DNA of 64,000 bases from an uncultured Thermoguttaceae bacterium. Its GTDB lineage: Bacteria > Planctomycetota > Planctomycetia > Pirellulales > Thermoguttaceae. Position 1 is the stretch's first letter, and each line of letters starts with the position of its first letter. The notes beneath the pieces are model-generated. The model searched no databases. It saw only the letters and a program-made list of their open reading frames with translations, and had not been told where the DNA came from. Location: contig CALKER010000004.1 of assembly GCA_938084835.1 (NCBI GenBank), positions 186,001-250,000 on the forward strand. Reading direction: 5' to 3'. The translations under genes and the position numbers were made by a program. This document shows positions 54,079 to 63,549 of this stretch, in pieces.

Positions 54079-54519
54079 AAGCAGATAACTGAGGTAATCG
54101 AGGCAAAAGAACATCTGAACAACTTAATAAACGCGCCAAATTTTACTTGCTTTAGGTGCTCAAGCCACAATAGGAAGTGTTCAAGGTGGGCCATCGGAAA
54201 AAAGTGTGGTAGGTAGATCCCAGAGGTCTTCAGAGGTGTTCCGCGAAACTTCTTTGCAGAAGTTAACAGAAAGGAGGACCAGACAAAACGCTCTGCCCTG
54301 GCAAGTAACGAAAAGGCCGCAGGCCTTATCGTTCCCCCCAAGGGGATGGCACGTACCGCCGAGTCTGTGACCTTCCAGGCAAGCGATAAAAAGCGGAACA
54401 CCGCGGGATAAGAAATCAACATCTCCCTCCATGGAGAAATGGCTCAAGCTTAAGAACACGTGGGTGCACTTCGGGGGATCTCTACCCCTTTTTTCTAACA
54501 ACAATGAAGTGGAGCAAGT
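54079..54519. other. Gap between nuoK and nuoL with two hairpins
   Basis: There are 441 bases with no gene. It holds AACTTCT/AGAAGTT around TTGC (54247-54264) and AAGGCC/GGCCTT around GCA (54313-54327). Confidence 0.55.
54247..54327 (+). promoter_or_regulatory. Two hairpins between nuoK and nuoL
   Basis: Stem 1 is AACTTCT (54247-54253) with AGAAGTT (54258-54264), 7 bp and a TTGC loop. Stem 2 is AAGGCC (54313-54318) with GGCCTT (54322-54327). Neither is followed by a T-run. They may process or stabilise the operon message. Confidence 0.35.
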
Positions 54520-56655
54520 GTGACCACGATCATGATCGATAGTATCATCGTCATCGCCATAGCCGGGCCCTTGCTGGGATCCATAATCACCGCGGTTTTA
54601 GGGCCACGTTTCTTACGCGACCGAAGTCACATACCGGCCATAGCCGGGGTAAGCGTGGCTTTTGTGGCGAGTTTGCTGCTTGCTGGCTATCTTTGTTTTG
54701 GTCTGGCAGGAGGCGATACAGCTCCTCGTTCCCCAGAAAGCGCCGATCTCGACTTTGGCATCTCTTCCGATTTCGCCATGGGGATAGAGCGTATCGTGAC
54801 TTTATGGACGTGGGCGCATGTCGACCAAGCCTACAGAGCTCCCTCGTTGCCCTCGGTTGCCTCGCCGATAGATCGGCCTTTTGCGATTGCGGTCAGTCTT
54901 CGAATCGATCCACTTACTGTGTTTATGCTTGTGACGGTGACGTCGGTTTCACTTCTTGTGGTCATTTACTCGATCGGTTACATGGCGGGGGATCCGGGCT
55001 ACTGGCGTTTTTTCACCTACATGTGCTTGTTTGTCTTTTCGATGATGATGCTTGTCTCAGTAAGTAATTTTCTCCTGCTTTACATCTTCTGGGAGGCGGT
55101 GGGATTATGTAGCTATCTGCTCATCGGGTTTTGGTACACGCGGCCGGCGGCTGCGGCTGCGGGGAAAAAAGCTTTCCTTGTGAATCGGGTGGGAGACTTC
55201 GGCTTTGCTCTAGGTGTCTTCCTTTTATGGACAGCTTACGGCACACTTGACATGCATGATACTCATCTTGTGCCTGGCATTTTGGGAGAAACTCGCATCG
55301 CTGCCGGCCCTAGCGGCTTTGTGGGAGGAACCCTTGGGCTGGGCATTTGCATGCTTTTGTTTTTGGGAGCGTGTGGGAAGAGTGCCCAGTTTCCGCTTCA
55401 CGTGTGGTTGCCCGATGCGATGGAGGGCCCAACGCCGGTCAGCGCCCTCATCCATGCAGCAACGATGGTCACCGCCGGTGTGTACCTGGTGGCGCGGTGT
55501 GCGCCTCTTTTCCATGCTGTGCCCGAAGCTCAAGTCGTAGTCTGTTTGATTGGAACCGTAACGGCACTTCTTGCCGCTTTCATTGCTCTTAGCCAAACTG
55601 ACGTGAAGCGAATCCTCGCCTATTCCACAATCAGTCAATTGGGTTACATGTTCGCTGCAGCCGGTCTGAGCACAGTAACAGCCGTCGCTGCCGCCATGTT
55701 CCACTTATTCACGCACGCTTTCTTTAAAGCACTCCTTTTCCTCTCCGCAGGAAGTTTAATGCATGCACTGTCTGGCGAGATCGACCTGCGTCAATTCGGT
55801 GGCTTACGAAGAAAACTTCCCCTGACACACCTCATGTTTTTGGTGGGAGGGCTGGCTTTAGCGGGTGTGGCTCCCTTGGCAGGATTTTGGAGTAAAGATG
55901 CGATCCTCCATGAAATTGCCGAACAAGAAAACCGCCTGCCGATGGCCTCACTTGTCTTTTGGGGCCTTGTCCTCGGAGCGGGACTAACCGCCTTTTACAT
56001 CTTTCGAGCCTACTTTCTTGCGTTTTGGGGCCCCGAGCGGTTGCCCGAATCAAGCGGCGGCTACGTCCACGAATCCCCCCCGGTAATGCTCGTGCCGATG
56101 CTGCTTTTGGCGCTGGGGGCTGTGGGTGCTGGCTGGGTCTCATTTCTGCCTGGTGGAGTCTCCGGACTCCTTCAGCTTACGCCATCCCTGGTAGCGGTAG
56201 GAGGCGAACAGGCAGCCGAGCCTGCTCATCTAGAGCATCTATCCTTCGGTCCCAAGCATCTTCATGAGCTTGCCCACCATATTCCCGTTATTAGCACAGC
56301 GGTTGCTGTAGGAGGTATTCTGCTGGCAGCCATCATCTACCTTCCCTACGGAAGACCACTTCTTACGGTAGTGTGGACCCTAACCCGTGGGATTGGGCTC
56401 TATGCCCTTTCCTACGGGAAATTGTTTATCGATGAAGTTTACGAAGGTGCGATCGTGCGACCCTTGCGTGCTTTGGCAAGCCTCTGCTCCACGTTAGACC
56501 AAAGAGTAATCGACCTGCGGGCGGTGGATGGAACCGCCCAGGCAATCCGCACAGCGGGCCAAGCCCTACGCACCTTAGGTCACGGGATGCTACCGGGTTA
56601 TGCTCTCGCGATGCTGACCATTGTGGTGCTTCTTCTTGCTTTCATGATGCTTTAA
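54520..56655 (+). CDS. nuoL: NADH-quinone oxidoreductase subunit L
   Basis: This 711-residue proton-pumping antiporter-like subunit is the distal one. The N-terminal part holds ISLRIDPLTVFMLVTVTSVS-type and MYSIGYM-type segments (here IDPLTVFML and IYSIGYMAGD). FWEAVGLCSYLLIGFWY contains the channel Glu. KAFLVNRVGDFGFALG and KSAQFPLHVWLPDAMEGPTPVSALIHAATMVTAGVYLVAR are the central motifs with conserved Lys and His. The amphipathic C-terminal helix region follows. It starts with GTG 54520, 5 nt after GGAG. Confidence 0.97.
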   Translation: MTTIMIDSIIVIAIAGPLLGSIITAVLGPRFLRDRSHIPAIAGVSVAFVASLLLAGYLCFGLAGGDTAPRSPESADLDFGISSDFAMGIERIVTLWTWAHVDQAYRAPSLPSVASPIDRPFAIAVSLRIDPLTVFMLVTVTSVSLLVVIYSIGYMAGDPGYWRFFTYMCLFVFSMMMLVSVSNFLLLYIFWEAVGLCSYLLIGFWYTRPAAAAAGKKAFLVNRVGDFGFALGVFLLWTAYGTLDMHDTHLVPGILGETRIAAGPSGFVGGTLGLGICMLLFLGACGKSAQFPLHVWLPDAMEGPTPVSALIHAATMVTAGVYLVARCAPLFHAVPEAQVVVCLIGTVTALLAAFIALSQTDVKRILAYSTISQLGYMFAAAGLSTVTAVAAAMFHLFTHAFFKALLFLSAGSLMHALSGEIDLRQFGGLRRKLPLTHLMFLVGGLALAGVAPLAGFWSKDAILHEIAEQENRLPMASLVFWGLVLGAGLTAFYIFRAYFLAFWGPERLPESSGGYVHESPPVMLVPMLLLALGAVGAGWVSFLPGGVSGLLQLTPSLVAVGGEQAAEPAHLEHLSFGPKHLHELAHHIPVISTAVAVGGILLAAIIYLPYGRPLLTVVWTLTRGIGLYALSYGKLFIDEVYEGAIVRPLRALASLCSTLDQRVIDLRAVDGTAQAIRTAGQALRTLGHGMLPGYALAMLTIVVLLLAFMML

Positions 56656-56742
56656 AGGTAAAGACCCCATGAGGAGCCTCCGCGCTCAGAAGAAGCACGA
56701 GACCTGAAACTATAGAGTACCCATTTTGGGCGGACAGTACTG

Positions 56743-58740
56743 ATGGAAGTGTTGTTGATCATTAGCCTGTTTTTGCCCACCCTCGGGGCGCTAGCAATTT
56801 GGGTCGGCGCCGCTCCGCCACGCCAAACGGCGCTTGTGGTAGCGGTGACGGTCCTCGTGATGGCCTTGGTATTGGCGGGGGGATATCGCGGCGCTGAACG
56901 TCACGACGGTGTCCCCGGAGAATTTGCCGTGATCGATGACCTCGGCTGGCTAGGAGTGAGTACACCTTGGCTTGATATTCGATTGAGCGTGGGCCTCGAT
57001 GGGTTAAGTCTCCCTCTGTACATCCTTACCACCTTGCTTACAGTTGTGGCCATTATCGTCAGTTGGGAGGAGATCAAGCTTGGTCCGCGGGCCTTTTACG
57101 GGCATCTGCTTTTGCTGGAGACTGCCATGCTCGGCGTCTTCGCCGCCCGCGACGTGATCCTTTTTTATGTATTCTTCGAGTTGACTTTGCTTCCCCTGTA
57201 TTTTCTCATCGGCATTTGGGGAAGTGAAGCCCGCCAATATGCGGCGATCAAATTCTTTTTGTTCACACTTGCGGGAAGTGTGTTGACCTTTTTGGCCCTT
57301 TTGGCCATTAGTTTTTGGCATGGATATAACGTGGGGCGACTGACGTTTTCGATTCCGGAAATCACTGCTGGGCTTAGAGCTCGCCCCATGGAGTTTTCCG
57401 CCCAGTTGGCGATTTTCCTCGGACTTTTCGCCGGTTTTGCGATTAAGGTTCCGTTAATCCCCTTCCACACTTGGTTGCCGCTGGCTCATGTGGAAGCTCC
57501 CACTGCCGGCAGCATTTTGTTGGCGGGAATCTTGCTTAAAGTGGGCAGTTACGGATTCGTGCGCTTTTGTTTGCCTCTCCTGCCCGAAGCCACCGTCGCT
57601 TGTCTACCCTGGCTTGTGACACTTTCCGTAGCAGGCGTTGTGTACGGATCCTTTGTGGCCTTGGCCCAACAGGATCTAAAGCGTCTCATCGCTTATTCGA
57701 GTATTGGGCATCTGGGGTTCTGCATGCTCGGTGTCTTTTCACTTAGCCGAGCCGGCGTGGCTGGCGGTGTCCTGCAGATGATCAACCACGGCATTTCTAC
57801 AGGAGCACTTTTCGCACTGGTGGGAATGCTTTATGAGCGATTTCACACCCGGCAGATCGCCGCCTACGGCGGACTGGCTCGCAAAATGCCCGTCTGGGCC
57901 TTTTTCATGGGCTTGATGGTGTTGGCGAGTATCGGTCTTCCGGGACTCAACGGTTTTGCCGGTGAGGTGCTGGTGCTCATCGGCTTTTTCCAACGTGTTT
58001 GGGGACAATCGCAATGCCCGCCAGAGTGGTTTACTTACTTGGCAGCGTTGTCGGTCCTTGCTACCTTCGGGGTTGTTCTTGCTGCATGGTACATGTTGTG
58101 GATGACGGAGCGAGTCGTCTTTGGGCCTGTCCGGCTGCCCGTAGCACGGGGCAAGAACTCCGAAGATCAGTCCGAGCCCCCTCCGTCGCGGCATCCACAC
58201 GGGGTGGATTCGCTCGGTACGGAATCGCACCCGGGTGAAAATCTCTGGGACTTAAAACCGCGGGAAATCTGGGCACTTTGCCCACTTGCAATCCTTGTCG
58301 TATGGATTGGGGTCCAGCCGAGTTTTTTCCTGCGAATGTTCGAACCCACGTTGAGTTACCTTGTAGGGCCGGCAGAGCGGGCACTCCTGCGGCGACTACC
58401 AGCGGAAGAATTGCCGCTTGGCGCTTTCGTCCATTTCTCGCGTTCGATAACGTCGGGAAGTAAGGCTCAAACCCCGCCGGAATCCTTCAACGATTGCGAT
58501 TTCGACATCGGTAACTTGTTTGAAAGTCGAAGCACCGTCCTCGGTTGGGCCCGCCATCCCGAAGCGATAATCCGTCAAACCCAAAGCCGCAACGGAGGGC
58601 TACTCAGCGAAGGCTGTGCTTTCGGCAGTAGCAGTCCGCATGCCAGCGTTATGAACCCAAGGAAAAGGCTGTCGGAGTTTGAAGCGCTAATCGCAGCGCA
58701 GTGCTCCGGCAGCACTGATCTCGGCTTAACCAGAGAATAG
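56743..58740 (+). CDS. nuoM: NADH-quinone oxidoreductase subunit M, long tail
   Basis: This antiporter-like subunit has 665 residues where about 500 is normal. Core motifs are FYVFFELTLLPLYFLIGIWG with the channel Glu, KVPLIPFHTWLPLAHVEAPTAGSILLAGILLKVGSYGFVRF (Lys and His), QQDLKRLIAYSSIGHLGFCMLGVFS and MINHGISTGALFALVGMLYERFH. A polar insert of about 35 residues lies before the last helix, and about 125 polar residues follow it. These additions have no sign of a domain. It starts 87 nt after nuoL. Confidence 0.95.
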   Translation: MEVLLIISLFLPTLGALAIWVGAAPPRQTALVVAVTVLVMALVLAGGYRGAERHDGVPGEFAVIDDLGWLGVSTPWLDIRLSVGLDGLSLPLYILTTLLTVVAIIVSWEEIKLGPRAFYGHLLLLETAMLGVFAARDVILFYVFFELTLLPLYFLIGIWGSEARQYAAIKFFLFTLAGSVLTFLALLAISFWHGYNVGRLTFSIPEITAGLRARPMEFSAQLAIFLGLFAGFAIKVPLIPFHTWLPLAHVEAPTAGSILLAGILLKVGSYGFVRFCLPLLPEATVACLPWLVTLSVAGVVYGSFVALAQQDLKRLIAYSSIGHLGFCMLGVFSLSRAGVAGGVLQMINHGISTGALFALVGMLYERFHTRQIAAYGGLARKMPVWAFFMGLMVLASIGLPGLNGFAGEVLVLIGFFQRVWGQSQCPPEWFTYLAALSVLATFGVVLAAWYMLWMTERVVFGPVRLPVARGKNSEDQSEPPPSRHPHGVDSLGTESHPGENLWDLKPREIWALCPLAILVVWIGVQPSFFLRMFEPTLSYLVGPAERALLRRLPAEELPLGAFVHFSRSITSGSKAQTPPESFNDCDFDIGNLFESRSTVLGWARHPEAIIRQTQSRNGGLLSEGCAFGSSSPHASVMNPRKRLSEFEALIAAQCSGSTDLGLTRE

Positions 58741-58795
58741 ATCGAAACTATTTTCGTTGACGGTTGGTACCACAGGCTGCGGAGCTTCCCGCACG

Positions 58796-60424
58796 ATGTC
58801 TACGGAAACATTGTTGATCATTATGCCAGAGGTAGTTCTATGTACGATGGCCGTTGTCATCTATGCAGCCTGTTTATGGATTGGCCATGGCAGCCTTTGG
58901 CGGTGGTTGGCGCTGGCCGCCCTAGTGATGGGAATTTTCACTTGGGGGATCAGTCCGCAGCATGTCTCTCACTTAGCTCAGCGAGAAGTAATGAGTGATT
59001 CGCTGGGCGAATACTTTCGGCTGTTAATCCTGGTGTCAGGTTTTCTGCTTATTCTCTGCCAATGGGAGCCTCCTGCCGGTCGGGGCAAGGCCGAATACAT
59101 GGCCACTTTGCTCCTTGCTCTTGCGGGTGCGATGTTGGCCACCTCAGCCAAAGATCTCGTGCTGATCTTCGTGGGACTTGAGTTTCTATCGGTGGCCACC
59201 TACGTGCTCCTCTGCGTGGGACGAGACGATCGGCTGGGACACGAAGCAGTGCTGAAATATTTCTTCCTCAGCGTGCTCAGTACGGTACTCCTCCTCTATG
59301 GGTTTTCGTTTCTTTACGGGCTGGGAGGATCAACGGACCTGAGCGTGGTGACTCATCGCCTGGCAACGATTTGGACGGGCACTACTGCGGTTAACTATCT
59401 TGCCATCGTCGCTTTGGTACTAATCGGGGCAGGACTTGCTTTTAAGTCGGCGGCAGCACCGTTTCACTTTTATGCTCCGGACGTTTACAGTGGGACAAGC
59501 TACACCAATGCCGCCTTGCTTTCGGCACTGCCCAAAGTAGCAGGCTTGGCAGTCTTCCTCCGGTTGACAGGCCAAGTCTTTGCTGTCGGTCTGACCCCGA
59601 GCTGGCAACTGCTTGCCATTTTGGCAGCAGCCAGCCTAGCGGTGGGGAACTTGGGGGCCCTCCTTCAGCGTCACTTGCGGCGGTTGTTAGCTTATTCGTC
59701 GATCGCGCACGCGGGGTACATGTTAATGGGAATTGCCGCGTTTGCCGCCGCTCGAGAGGCCGGCACCACCTCGCCATTTTTCTCCTTCGATGGCGCCGGA
59801 GCTTTTGCTCTCTACATCCTTGTTTACCTGTTAGCAACCCTTGGCATTTTCGCTGGACTTATCGCCTTGGAACGTGAAGGCCGCGAAGTGGTCGATATCG
59901 CCGATCTCTCAGGAGCGGCTTGGTCGAATCAACCGGCGGCGCGACTCGTGGCGTGGTCGATGGTCATCTGCCTTTTCAGTCTGGCCGGGGTACCGCCTTT
60001 GGCGGGATTCTGGGGAAAGCTGGCCATCTTCGGAAGTGCCCTCAGCATTCCTCCAGCCCACTCCGATGCCTTCGGCGTGTTCGTAGGACTTGCCATCTTT
60101 GCGGCGATCAACACTGCGATAGGGGCAGCCTACTACTTGAGAATTATTGCTGCTCTTGTATTCTCGCCGGCAACGCAAAGGATCTCCGTTCGGTCGGCTG
60201 TTGGGCCACCGATAGCCGTGGTCATCACCGCTTTTTTCATCATCGGGATCGGCCTTTGGTGGCAGCCTTGGTGGCGCTGGGCCCAAACAGCAAGCCCACG
60301 CGTAACCAGCACCTTGTGGGTCAATGAAGAGACTCCCACAAGTGGGGAAGCAGGTTTCGCCCACAGCGATTGGCGCAACAATTTACCGAATGCGGCGCGG
60401 AATTTGGTTGCCCAGAATCCCTGA
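58796..60424 (+). CDS. nuoN: NADH-quinone oxidoreductase subunit N
   Basis: This third antiporter-like subunit has about 542 residues. I chose ATG 58796 with GGAG about 11 nt upstream; an in-frame GTG-type start at 58757 is less likely. Motifs are DLVLIFVGLEFLSVATYVLLCVG with the channel Glu, FKSAAAPFHFYAPDVYSGTSYTNAALLSALPKVAGLAVF, and RHLRRLLAYSSIAHAGYMLMGIAAF. The C-terminus is polar. It ends the nuo locus, followed by a strong hairpin. Confidence 0.95.
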   Translation: MSTETLLIIMPEVVLCTMAVVIYAACLWIGHGSLWRWLALAALVMGIFTWGISPQHVSHLAQREVMSDSLGEYFRLLILVSGFLLILCQWEPPAGRGKAEYMATLLLALAGAMLATSAKDLVLIFVGLEFLSVATYVLLCVGRDDRLGHEAVLKYFFLSVLSTVLLLYGFSFLYGLGGSTDLSVVTHRLATIWTGTTAVNYLAIVALVLIGAGLAFKSAAAPFHFYAPDVYSGTSYTNAALLSALPKVAGLAVFLRLTGQVFAVGLTPSWQLLAILAAASLAVGNLGALLQRHLRRLLAYSSIAHAGYMLMGIAAFAAAREAGTTSPFFSFDGAGAFALYILVYLLATLGIFAGLIALEREGREVVDIADLSGAAWSNQPAARLVAWSMVICLFSLAGVPPLAGFWGKLAIFGSALSIPPAHSDAFGVFVGLAIFAAINTAIGAAYYLRIIAALVFSPATQRISVRSAVGPPIAVVITAFFIIGIGLWWQPWWRWAQTASPRVTSTLWVNEETPTSGEAGFAHSDWRNNLPNAARNLVAQNP

Positions 60425-60774
60425 GAACGTTCCGCCGACGAGAACGCTCCTAGCACCGCTAGGAGCCTCCTTTCAGGGGATATGAACGGAACACAGGAGC
60501 GGGGATGACGCTTCATCCGAACAAATCAGGCAGCTTTTCCCCCCGGCCTTCAATCCGCAGTGAGCGTTTCGAGCCCTAAATTCATTGCGATGCCCGTGGG
60601 TTTCCCGGAGCACTACAGAAAACTTGCTTCCACTGCCGAGAAAAAGCGACACTTTTAAGGAGACCTCGATACACTAATTCTTGAATCGCTTAGGTGTGGC
60701 AAGACAAAGTCAGCACCTTACCTGTCAATTGGTTCCCAACCGGTTCAGAGCCCTCCAACCAGGCGGTCGCGGCG
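60425..60774. other. Spacer after nuoN with terminator hairpin
   Basis: There are 350 bases. The hairpin at 60446-60466 ends the nuo locus. The downstream frame opens at GTG 60694, but the first 27 codons are not conserved-looking, so the next gene is set to start at 60775. Confidence 0.55.
60446..60472 (+). terminator. Hairpin terminator after nuoN
   Basis: GCTCCTAGC (60446-60454) pairs perfectly with GCTAGGAGC (60458-60466) across ACC. CTCCTTTC follows, a poor T-run. The position 22 nt after the nuoN stop supports a terminator role. Confidence 0.65.
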
Positions 60775-62310
60775 ATGTCCGAGCGTCGAATATCTATCGC
60801 AGCGTTGGCTCAGTTGCTGTCCAAGACTGTCCAACCTGTTTATGCCGTGGACGCCAAGCGGCGACTGGTCTGGTGCAACGAGGCCTTTGCAGAGTTTTTC
60901 GGTATTTCTCCACAGGTGGTGGTGGGACAGGAGTGCCGGTGGACTTCGCCGGGTCTTGCCCCTGAACAGCTCCCGCGAACGGATCAGGTGCTTTCGGCGA
61001 TTTGTCCTTCCCCCGAGGTTCTTTCGGGGCAAAGCACTGCCGGCCGAATCTGCTGGAAAGATCCGCAAGGAAGAACTCGGATTTATCGCGTGCCTTATCT
61101 CTGCTTGCGAGATTCCCAAGGAAGCCCTCTAGTTCTCGTGGGGCTCATTGGTGAGGAAATAACCCCCGAGCTTGCCCAAGAGTCACCCCGGGAAGAACCG
61201 CTCACATCTGCTCAGCTTTGGCACGAGCGCTTATCTGGGATGCTGCAAAAAGAAGCCATGCGTTACCGGGTGGAACATCTCCTGGGCAATAGCCCTGCCA
61301 TCCAACGGGCCCGCCGCCAGGTGATGGCTGCCGCCCAAACGAAAGCGCCGGTGCTTGTGGTTGGCCCAAGCGGTTCCGGAAGGCGATTCGTCGCCCAGGC
61401 CATTCACTACAACTCCCCAGAAGGTCTGCGAAGCTCCTGTATCACACTTGCCTGTCAGGTGCTTGATGCGGAGGCGGTCTATTCGACGTTAAAGGCCAGC
61501 CTTCGTTTTCGGCCGGGACCGGGGGAACTGCCCATCGGCACCATCGTACTGCTGGACGCAGAGGCTTTACCTGCCGGCGTGCAGAGCCAGATCGCTGCGG
61601 AGCTCAACGCTGCCGAAGCAATCATCCGACTTGTGGCCACTAGCTCGATCCCCTTACTGCAACTTGCGGAGAAAGCTCAGGCCGATCCGAATTTCGCCAC
61701 CTGGATGAGTACGTTGGTCATCGAACTTTGCCCACTAGCCCAACGCCCCGAGGACATCCCACTGCTGGCCCAATATTTTCTGGAAGAAATTAACCGGGCC
61801 AGCGAAAAACAAGTCGCGGGGTTCTCCCCAGAAGCCCTTGATTGGCTTGTAGCATACCCCTGGCCGGGAAACGTTGCCGAGCTCCGGACGATTGTTTCCC
61901 ACGCGCATCGGGTGGCCCGGGGACCCGTGGTAACCATCGAGGATCTTCCAGAGCGGATCTCCTTTGCCATCCAGGCTGCCTCCCGTCCGCCGGCGAAAGA
62001 GGAAACCATCGAGCTGAGGAGCTTTCTCCAGGCCATCGAGCACGAGTTGGTTCAACGCGCTTTGCAACGGGCTCGAGGGAACAAGGCAAAAGCGGCTCGA
62101 TTGCTCGGGATAAGCCGGCCGAAGTTTCTGCGACTGCTCAGCCAATTGGGGGAGCAAGCAACCAAACCGCCGAAAACACCCCGTCGCCGTCCCATCCCCG
62201 ACCGCTCGAGGCTTCCGCCTTTGACGGAAGAGGCCGCCGAAGAGGAAGTGCCCACCTTCGAAGAACTGGACGATGCGGGAAATCCTTCCGCGCCTCCCCC
62301 AGCAGCATAG
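60775..62310 (+). CDS. PAS-AAA-Fis protein, degenerate sigma54 activator
   Basis: This protein has about 511 residues. An N-terminal PAS-like domain (VYAVDAKRRLVWCNEAFAEFFG, about 22-43) is followed by an AAA region like that of NtrC-type activators and a C-terminal Fis helix-turn-helix (ELVQRALQRARGNKAKAARLLGISRPKFLRLL, about 424-455). Key ATPase parts are lost: Walker A is GPSGSGRR (197-204) with Arg for Lys, Walker B is LLDAE (259-263) where DE is expected, and the GAFTGA sigma54 loop is absent. WPGNVAEL (363-370) is kept. It probably binds DNA without ATP-driven sigma54 activation. An acidic, Pro-rich tail ends it. GTG 60694 is an alternative start. Confidence 0.85.
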   Translation: MSERRISIAALAQLLSKTVQPVYAVDAKRRLVWCNEAFAEFFGISPQVVVGQECRWTSPGLAPEQLPRTDQVLSAICPSPEVLSGQSTAGRICWKDPQGRTRIYRVPYLCLRDSQGSPLVLVGLIGEEITPELAQESPREEPLTSAQLWHERLSGMLQKEAMRYRVEHLLGNSPAIQRARRQVMAAAQTKAPVLVVGPSGSGRRFVAQAIHYNSPEGLRSSCITLACQVLDAEAVYSTLKASLRFRPGPGELPIGTIVLLDAEALPAGVQSQIAAELNAAEAIIRLVATSSIPLLQLAEKAQADPNFATWMSTLVIELCPLAQRPEDIPLLAQYFLEEINRASEKQVAGFSPEALDWLVAYPWPGNVAELRTIVSHAHRVARGPVVTIEDLPERISFAIQAASRPPAKEETIELRSFLQAIEHELVQRALQRARGNKAKAARLLGISRPKFLRLLSQLGEQATKPPKTPRRRPIPDRSRLPPLTEEAAEEEVPTFEELDDAGNPSAPPPAA

Positions 62311-62739
62311 ACAAACCGCAGAATGTCCGCAAAAACCCTGGTGGCAAGCAGGCTCCGGCACGCAAATTACTCTGCTTACCAGGTTGATATCGGCAAATGT
62401 TGCTTCCGGAAGCCTTGATCGGCCGGTTTAATTCTAGCCAGTAGATTGGGCCCTTCCTTCTTGTTCCGATGGGGCCATAATTGGATCGGCCCGGCAGCGT
62501 CCTTGAGGCACCATGCTGACAACCGAATCCTGAGCGGGGCTTTGGGCACCTCGCCAGGGTGCCCCCAACCGACCGGAGAAGGTTTCGAATTGAGGATGCA
62601 ACAAGTCGAGTAAATGGCGTCCTCACCTTAAAATTTTTTCGCCTAAAGCTTCGGTTAAGCCGTTCTGCGGGGGAAGCTTTTCGCAAGTGGCAGGGTGATC
62701 TTTAGGTCGCGCAGCTTCAAAAGCCGAGGGAAGCACTTC
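62311..62739. other. Spacer, no gene
   Basis: There are 429 bases between the degenerate activator and the receiver-like gene. No supported frame or strong structure was seen. Confidence 0.5.
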
Positions 62740-63249
62740 GTGAACACTTTCGGATTACCTGCTTGGGTTGTGGCACCCAATGCCACAAACGAACCAAAAC
62801 GCTATGTTCCCCCGGGGACCGTGTGGCTTATCAGCCGCGATCCCATGGGGGCTGCCCTTGTGCTGCGGTATGTGCCCCGGGACCTCAATCTTCGGCTATG
62901 TAGGGATATTTCTCAAGCGGCACAAAGCGTAAAAACGGGCTTGCCCCAATTTGTGATCTATTACTGGCAACCGGACGAGACGGAAACCTTCTTCGCCTGG
63001 ATAAAAGAGCTCTCGCGAGCTTGTCCTCCCATAGGTGTGGCCGTTGTGGGAAAATTCCTTTCCCTTTCCCACCAGCTGGCTCTTCGCGCCATGGGGGTAG
63101 CGCTTGTGGTAGACGACTTATTCAAGCTGGAAAAGCTAAGTACGATGGTGAAACGATATTTTGAGTCTGTGCCTTGGTGGTCCTGGCCCGACGAGGTGCT
63201 AAGGCCGTTCCGACTGCCGTGGGAGGGTTATGCCACAGTGAAGAGCTAA
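62740..63249 (+). CDS. Small receiver-like protein of unknown function
   Basis: This protein has about 169 residues. I chose GTG 62740 because GAGG lies about 10 nt upstream; GTG 62695 would add 15 residues. No standard domain is recognised. The sequence alternates strands and helices: GTVWLISRDPM, PQFVIYYWQPDETETFFAWIKELSRACPPIGVAVVG, and LALRAMGVALVVDDLFKLEKLSTMVKRYF. This looks like an atypical receiver fold without the usual phospho-acceptor pattern (inference). It sits between the degenerate activator and mrp on the same strand, so a regulatory role with the activator is possible. Confidence 0.55.
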   Translation: MNTFGLPAWVVAPNATNEPKRYVPPGTVWLISRDPMGAALVLRYVPRDLNLRLCRDISQAAQSVKTGLPQFVIYYWQPDETETFFAWIKELSRACPPIGVAVVGKFLSLSHQLALRAMGVALVVDDLFKLEKLSTMVKRYFESVPWWSWPDEVLRPFRLPWEGYATVKS

Positions 63250-63549
63250 AAATGGCGGTGAAAGGATAGACAAAAGCAAAATAGATATGCCGATCTGAGT
63301 CCGTCAATTGGCGCAAGCCTTTCATTGTCCCACACGGATCCGAGCACCCTCCCAAGTCATCGAATTTGTCCCCCGAACATTGCCTCTGTAAACCAAAAGA
63401 CACAAGCGGCATTTTTGCCAGAATGCAATCTCTCGAGATGTAAGACAGCCCAAGGCCTTAGCAAGTGGTCCCTCCCACAAGCTCCGCGAGGGTGGCACCA
63501 CGCTGCGTGGTAGCTTCTGTGGTTTCCATCAAGTAGGTTTGTCACTGCG
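63250..63549. other. Spacer before mrp, no gene
   Basis: There are 300 bases, with no supported frame and no clear promoter or terminator. Confidence 0.5.
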
